Source: Hahella sp. CCB-MM4 (GTDB taxonomy: Bacteria; Pseudomonadota; Gammaproteobacteria; Pseudomonadales; Oleiphilaceae). From it: a stretch of DNA of 64,000 nucleotides. The translations under genes were made by a program, and so were the position numbers. The DNA lies in the NCBI RefSeq assembly GCF_002260525.1, contig NZ_MRYI01000016.1:1-64000 (forward strand). Direction: 5' to 3'. Below are positions 60,082-64,000 of the stretch, piece by piece; the stretch's first letter is position 1, and each line of letters starts with the position of its first letter. Under the pieces are notes generated by a model. That model had not been told where the DNA came from. It did not search any database and worked only from the letters and a program-made list of their open reading frames with translations.

Positions 60082-60705
60082 ATGCCAATGCTGGCACTGA
60101 TAGCCGATATACGATCGTCCCGACAGATAAAAAAACGTGCAGAGCTACAGACAGGGCTGGGACGTTGTCTGGATCAGTTGAATCAAGAGAACCAAGGTCT
60201 GCTTTCCCCTTACACTATTACTCTGGGAGATGAATTCCAGGCACTGTTTAGCAGCGCAGACAGGGTGATGAGAGATATATTGGGGATTCTGAGCGATTTG
60301 CATCCGGTCAATGTCCGGTTTGCTTTGGGGGTAGGGGATATTTCCACTGAAATCAATTCCCGGCAGGCATTGGGTATGGATGGCCCGGCTTTTTACCGGG
60401 CCAGGGAAGCGATGACCCACTTAAAATCTTCTGATGATCTGTTTCGGATTGAAGGCCTGCCTGAGGCCACGAATCGTCTCTGTAACCACAGCCTGCAGTT
60501 ATTCTCTCATATGTGCAGCAAGTGGCGGCACAGCCGGTTCAAAATACTGGTAGGATTGATGGACGGATTGTCAGTGCGGGATCTGGCCGGGCAAATGCAG
60601 TTGAGTGACAAGGCCATATATAAAAATATAGATGAAGGGGCATTGGATCCGGTGCAGGGACTGCTGGAGGACATCACTTTCCAGCTAAACCAGGCCCTTG
60701 AATGA
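60082..60705 (+). CDS. SatD-family protein
   Basis: This 207-residue cytoplasmic protein of the SatD family has the opening MLALIADIRSSRQIKKRAEL and the core TITLGDEFQALFSSADRV (about 50-70). A C-terminal helix-turn-helix-like segment follows (LVGLMDGLSVRDLAGQMQLS). SatD is known from Streptococcus in an acid-tolerance-related operon; the molecular role is unclear. The DNA-binding-like C-terminus suggests regulation. It starts after AAGGACC and is followed by a membrane protein, the usual pairing. Confidence 0.85.
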   Translation: MPMLALIADIRSSRQIKKRAELQTGLGRCLDQLNQENQGLLSPYTITLGDEFQALFSSADRVMRDILGILSDLHPVNVRFALGVGDISTEINSRQALGMDGPAFYRAREAMTHLKSSDDLFRIEGLPEATNRLCNHSLQLFSHMCSKWRHSRFKILVGLMDGLSVRDLAGQMQLSDKAIYKNIDEGALDPVQGLLEDITFQLNQALE

Positions 60706-60776
60706 GCACTGCCGGGCCGCTCCAATAGAAAAAAGCAGACGCTTCAGGGCGTTTCAATAAAAAGGATTGAGTATCC

Positions 60777-61553
60777 ATGGAATACACGCTGTTTCTGAAT
60801 ATCTGTATGATCGGCAGACTAGTATATCTGTTTTCCGATGGTGCCCTGAGTCGTCTTCAGTGGATGGGGATGATCACAGTACAACTACTGGGGCTATTGT
60901 GCTTCCAGTGGCATCTCATGCAGCTGTATTGTGCCGCATTGCTCGGTGTCGTCCTGATTGCCGAACTGCACCTGCAGCAGGAACAGAGCGAGCGCCATGG
61001 ACTGCGATTATTCAGCTTTCTATTCCTCATGGCCGGATCCAGTCTGGCCTTTGCCAAAGACGGCCTTACCCTGGCACCCTGGACAACGGCTGTGGGGGAA
61101 TGGGTTCAGACCTATTCGGCATTAATACCTTCCCTCAAACCGAATATCTGGCAATTACTGAATGTCATTCTGCTGGGTATGCTACTGACCGCCAATGAGG
61201 TGAACCTGATTATCCGGCTGGTCTTCCATATGTTTCATCTTGAACCCAGAAAAGTGGTGGAGGAAGCAACTTCCCGGAAAATGGTGCTGACTGCGGAGCG
61301 GGATGATCAGGAATACAATGCCGGTCGGATTATCGGCATTCTGGAGCGCTGGATTATCATGGTCGTGATTCTGGTCACCAACCAGCTGTCGGTCGTGGCT
61401 TTTATCATGGCTGCCAAAAGCTTTGCGCGCTTTAAGCAGTTAGACGAGAAAGTGTTTGCCGAGTACGTCCTCGTGGGAACGCTTCTGTCTACTTTTCTGA
61501 CCCTTGTCGTTGCCCTGGCGCTGGGCAATTTCTACTTCTCATTTTCTCTCTAG
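60777..61553 (+). CDS. Membrane protein paired with SatD (DUF3307-like C-terminus)
   Basis: This 258-residue inner-membrane protein has about seven helices. The C-terminal part (GRIIGILERWIIMVVILVTN...FIMAAKSFARFKQLDEKVFA) matches the conserved region of membrane proteins usually found next to SatD genes (DUF3307 group). The N-terminal half is less typical. ATG 60777 follows AAAGGATTG. It should act with the SatD protein 70 bp upstream; its substrate and function are unknown. Confidence 0.65.
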   Translation: MEYTLFLNICMIGRLVYLFSDGALSRLQWMGMITVQLLGLLCFQWHLMQLYCAALLGVVLIAELHLQQEQSERHGLRLFSFLFLMAGSSLAFAKDGLTLAPWTTAVGEWVQTYSALIPSLKPNIWQLLNVILLGMLLTANEVNLIIRLVFHMFHLEPRKVVEEATSRKMVLTAERDDQEYNAGRIIGILERWIIMVVILVTNQLSVVAFIMAAKSFARFKQLDEKVFAEYVLVGTLLSTFLTLVVALALGNFYFSFSL

Positions 61554-61780
61554 GTAGCTGACTCAGGCTGTCAGCCGGCCAATTCTGCCGCAAGACTGGT
61601 GGGATTGGTCTAATCTTTAGTCAATATGGGCTGCGTTTTCCCGGATGCTGATCTACGAACACATGCCGGATTGTGGAAAAACTCTGTGCCTGTTGCGAAA
61701 CAACAATAACTAATGGCTGGCTCTGTCAATCGATTGCTTATGGACAAGCTCTGTCAGTTAAGCCGGCGCCGGAGGGGATA

Positions 61781-63769
61781 ATGAACTCGATCAAATTTAC
61801 CTACACGGTCTACTTCCTGGCTTTTATGGTGTTGATTGCGGCGGTGACGACAGTGGGCATCGGCCAGACTGTGGCCCCCCGGCTGCAACAGACGGAAGAG
61901 GCAAATATTATCAGCGTGTTGGAAAACCTGACCGACAATTTTCTCGCTGATCTCAACAAAGTCCAGGCCCAGCAACGGGCCATTACCCAAACTGTCGCGA
62001 CACTGACCAGTGATCAAATCGATATCCTGCTACCGAGCCTGATTGATCAGTACGGCGATAAAAAAGTGTTTGGAGGCGGTATCTGGCCTCTGCCGAATAA
62101 GCGTGAACAGGGACGGATCAAGTTCAGTACCTTCTATCATCGGGATTCAAGCAATCAATTGATTGTAAACACCTACTGGAACTCCCCGGAATCGCAAAAC
62201 TATTATGAGCAGGTCTGGTACAAAAACGGTCAGAATGCGCCGCGTGGTGAGTGTGCCTGGGCGCCGGCATATAAGGATTCCGCGAGTACCGAAGCGCGTA
62301 CCAACTGTGCCATGGGGATATACAAGAGCGGATCTTTCTATGGCGTATCGACCATCGATGTCACGCTGGGATTCTTCAACGATCTGGCCCAGGAAATGGA
62401 GAAGAAGCTGAATGGCCAGATCCTGATTGTGGAGGATGATGGAAAGATACTTAACAACACCGGCGGAATATCGCGCGACCTGATCCTTGGAAACCTGTCG
62501 GAAGTTCGTGCAGTTTCCACTTTTGCTGATCAAGTCAGTCGGGCGGTATCAAAGAAAACTTCCGGCGCTTATTTCCGCACGGATTTTGAGGATGAAAAAG
62601 GTGTTGAACAGACGCTTTATGTCCTGAAAATGGAGGGCACCCCCTGGAGTCTGGCATTTGCCATACCTTCCTCTCTGCTCAATGTACAAACCGTCAACGT
62701 GTTTAAAACCCTGGCAGGAATTCAGGTGCCCCTGGCTTTGTTGATCGTCGGATTCTGTTTCTTTTCCTTCCGTAAGCTCTCTATGCGACTGGAGTTCCTC
62801 AAAGGAAAAATCAATCAACTATCGATGGGAAATGCGGATCTTACCGCGCGGGTGGACATCAATTCCAAGGATGAAGTCGGGGAGATCGGGGAGGCCGTTA
62901 ATAAGTTTATCCAGTTCCTGCATGGCATGATGGTGTCAGTGTCCGGCTCCTGCCAGGAAATTTCAGGATATCTGGGAGAGGTGGAGCAGCAGATTGAGAA
63001 AAACCGGGAAGTCATCCGACGCCATTCAGACGAAACCGGTCAGGCGGTCGTGGCTATCACGGAAATGAGTGCTTCTGCCGAACACGTCGCGACTAATGCG
63101 GAAAATGCTGCAACGTTCACCCAGAATGTAAGCAATGAAGCCCTGGAATCCAAGCAAACGGTACAAGTAGCTTCCAGGAGTGTAGAGGATTTGCTGGAAG
63201 AGGTGGATAGCGCGGCAACCAGCGTTTCCAATATGAATGAAAATACCATTCAGATCGGCACGATTATCAAGGTCATCGGGGATATCGCAGAGCAAACCAA
63301 TCTGCTGGCACTGAATGCCGCTATTGAAGCAGCGCGGGCCGGTGAGCAGGGTCGGGGGTTCGCGGTAGTCGCCGATGAGGTCAGGAACCTTGCTGCCCGG
63401 ACCCAGACCAGTACGGAAGAAATCAACGGCATGCTGATGAAACTGGAAGCGGGTGTGGGCTCGGTGGTGGAGTCCATGGATAAAACCAAAAACAGCTGTC
63501 ACTCCGCTGCGGATAATACCCGTAAGGTGAATTCCCGACTGGATTCCATGGCGGAATCTGTTTCTGAGATAAATGAGCTCAGTCTTCAGATCGCCAGCTC
63601 AGCCAATGAGCAGAGGACGGTCAGTGGGGAAATCAGTGAAATCATGAATCATATTGAATCGATTGTTCACGATATCAATGAAAGCGCGGAAGAAACGTCA
63701 AGAAACACTCATGCGCTATCGGAAGCCAACAGCGGCTTGGTGGCGATGGTCGGTAAATTCAAACTTTGA
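61781..63769 (+). CDS. Methyl-accepting chemotaxis protein with periplasmic sensor domain
   Basis: This 662-residue receptor has transmembrane helix 1 (about 7-28), a periplasmic Cache-type domain (about 35-290), helix 2 (about 300-320), HAMP (about 322-375) and a long cytoplasmic signalling domain. Its hairpin tip is highly conserved: [20 protein letters not shown] and [18 protein letters not shown] 61781 follows GGAGGGG. No C-terminal NWETF-type CheR pentapeptide is present. The ligand is unknown; amino acids are common for Cache receptors. Confidence 0.93.
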   Translation: MNSIKFTYTVYFLAFMVLIAAVTTVGIGQTVAPRLQQTEEANIISVLENLTDNFLADLNKVQAQQRAITQTVATLTSDQIDILLPSLIDQYGDKKVFGGGIWPLPNKREQGRIKFSTFYHRDSSNQLIVNTYWNSPESQNYYEQVWYKNGQNAPRGECAWAPAYKDSASTEARTNCAMGIYKSGSFYGVSTIDVTLGFFNDLAQEMEKKLNGQILIVEDDGKILNNTGGISRDLILGNLSEVRAVSTFADQVSRAVSKKTSGAYFRTDFEDEKGVEQTLYVLKMEGTPWSLAFAIPSSLLNVQTVNVFKTLAGIQVPLALLIVGFCFFSFRKLSMRLEFLKGKINQLSMGNADLTARVDINSKDEVGEIGEAVNKFIQFLHGMMVSVSGSCQEISGYLGEVEQQIEKNREVIRRHSDETGQAVVAITEMSASAEHVATNAENAATFTQNVSNEALESKQTVQVASRSVEDLLEEVDSAATSVSNMNENTIQIGTIIKVIGDIAEQTNLLALNAAIEAARAGEQGRGFAVVADEVRNLAARTQTSTEEINGMLMKLEAGVGSVVESMDKTKNSCHSAADNTRKVNSRLDSMAESVSEINELSLQIASSANEQRTVSGEISEIMNHIESIVHDINESAEETSRNTHALSEANSGLVAMVGKFKL

Positions 63770-63783
63770 TTCGATAGTCTGAT

Positions 63784-63823
63784 CCCTTGGGAACTATGCT
63801 GCTGCAGAACATGTTCCCAAGGG
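63784..63823. terminator. Bidirectional terminator between mcp and yebC-type genes
   Basis: CCCTTGGGAAC (63784-63794) and GTTCCCAAGGG (63813-63823) pair perfectly over 11 bp with an 18-nt loop. It lies between two convergent genes, 15 bp after the receptor stop codon and 18 bp from the next stop. A GGCGGAAAAAT follows, which in the minus direction gives ATTTTTCC, a usable T tract. Confidence 0.75.
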
Positions 63824-63840
63824 GCGGAAAAATGCGATCG

Positions 63841-64000
63841 TTAAACTTCAGCGTTGTGGTAGACGTTTTGCACGTCATCCAGATCGTTCAGCATATCCAG
63901 AAACTTCTCGAACATTTCCAGATCTTCGCCTGCAATCGGAGTAGTGGTTTGTGGGAGGAACTGAATTTCATCCACGTCAAAATCGATCTCACCGAAAGCG
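63841..64000 (-). CDS. YebC/PmpR-family regulatory protein, C-terminal part
   Basis: The last 52 codons of a gene continue beyond the right window edge. The frame ends with [16 protein letters not shown] before TAA at 63841-63843, which is the distinctive C-terminus of YebC/TACO1-type proteins. The preceding segment ([19 protein letters not shown]) also fits. Members act as DNA-binding regulators or as factors that assist translation of difficult proline stretches. In many gammaproteobacteria the gene lies upstream of ruvC, which would be outside the window. Confidence 0.92.
   Translation of the reverse strand, partial: AFGEIDFDVDEIQFLPQTTTPIAGEDLEMFEKFLDMLNDLDDVQNVYHNAEV

Noticed and set aside
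61700-61770. Two CTCTGTCA motifs before the chemoreceptor gene
   Set aside because: Only 8 bases are shared, so the region was not added to the tandem-repeat list.

Overview
The window looks like chromosomal DNA of a free-living, probably marine gammaproteobacterium. The supporting genes are an RbbA-type ABC exporter, a YebC-type regulator at the right edge, c-di-GMP and chemotaxis proteins, many solitary periplasmic binding proteins, and LysR/sigma-54 regulation. The genus cannot be fixed from the sequence alone. No rRNA, tRNA or CRISPR array was seen.

Layout. (1) 1-3.3 kb is an accessory zone: the right end of an IS256-family element, unknown genes all on the minus strand, one convincing integron attC-type site (552-648), a roughly 200 bp direct repeat flanking a 1.7 kb segment with a MarC-family gene, and GGGGTCAGG palindromes. 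(2) 3.4-14.3 kb is a tightly packed plus-strand block. A TetR regulator with a perfect 20 bp operator over its own promoter precedes an envelope export system (LolA-like protein, two FtsX-type permeases, LolD-like ATPase, outer-membrane barrel). A HlyD-RbbA-ABC2 exporter follows. (3) 14.2-21.1 kb holds an AhpD-like gene pair, a LysR with a divergent GST and PNPOx-like gene, a secreted beta-helix protein, and a MATE transporter with a highly structured leader. (4) 21.1-30 kb is mainly minus strand: a FIST sensor coupled to a PAS-GAF-GGDEF-EAL protein, a PhoD-like phosphatase, an aspartate racemase gene broken by one amber codon, and a run of small unknown genes. (5) 30.3-41.3 kb is an acidic-amino-acid module: a binding-protein-fused histidine kinase with a sigma-54 response regulator, an intact racemase, LysR, aspartase, a dicarboxylate/amino-acid symporter and three solitary binding proteins. 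(6) 41.8-44.7 kb holds an unknown His/Cys protein, an FAD monooxygenase and an Hpt/degenerate-receiver protein. (7) 44.9-54.7 kb is the most unusual block. It has a GMC dehydrogenase with its FAD-SLDH-type small subunit, a VioB/RebD-type ferritin-like protein and two PLC/AcpA-type phosphoesterases, with a divergent nitrobindin-like barrel and an NTF2-like protein. None has a visible export signal. (8) 54.7-64 kb holds two more solitary binding proteins, a GIDE-like/LemA fusion, a SatD gene with its membrane partner, a chemotaxis receptor and the end of yebC.

Two cross-cutting patterns stand out. Unrelated short tandem duplications (period mostly 14-20 bp) lie in the 5' regions of about nine genes. 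Solitary SBP_bac_3 proteins are strongly over-represented: five lone genes plus one kinase sensor domain, with no ABC permease or ATPase partner. All functions are inferred from reading the sequence; no database search or computation was run.
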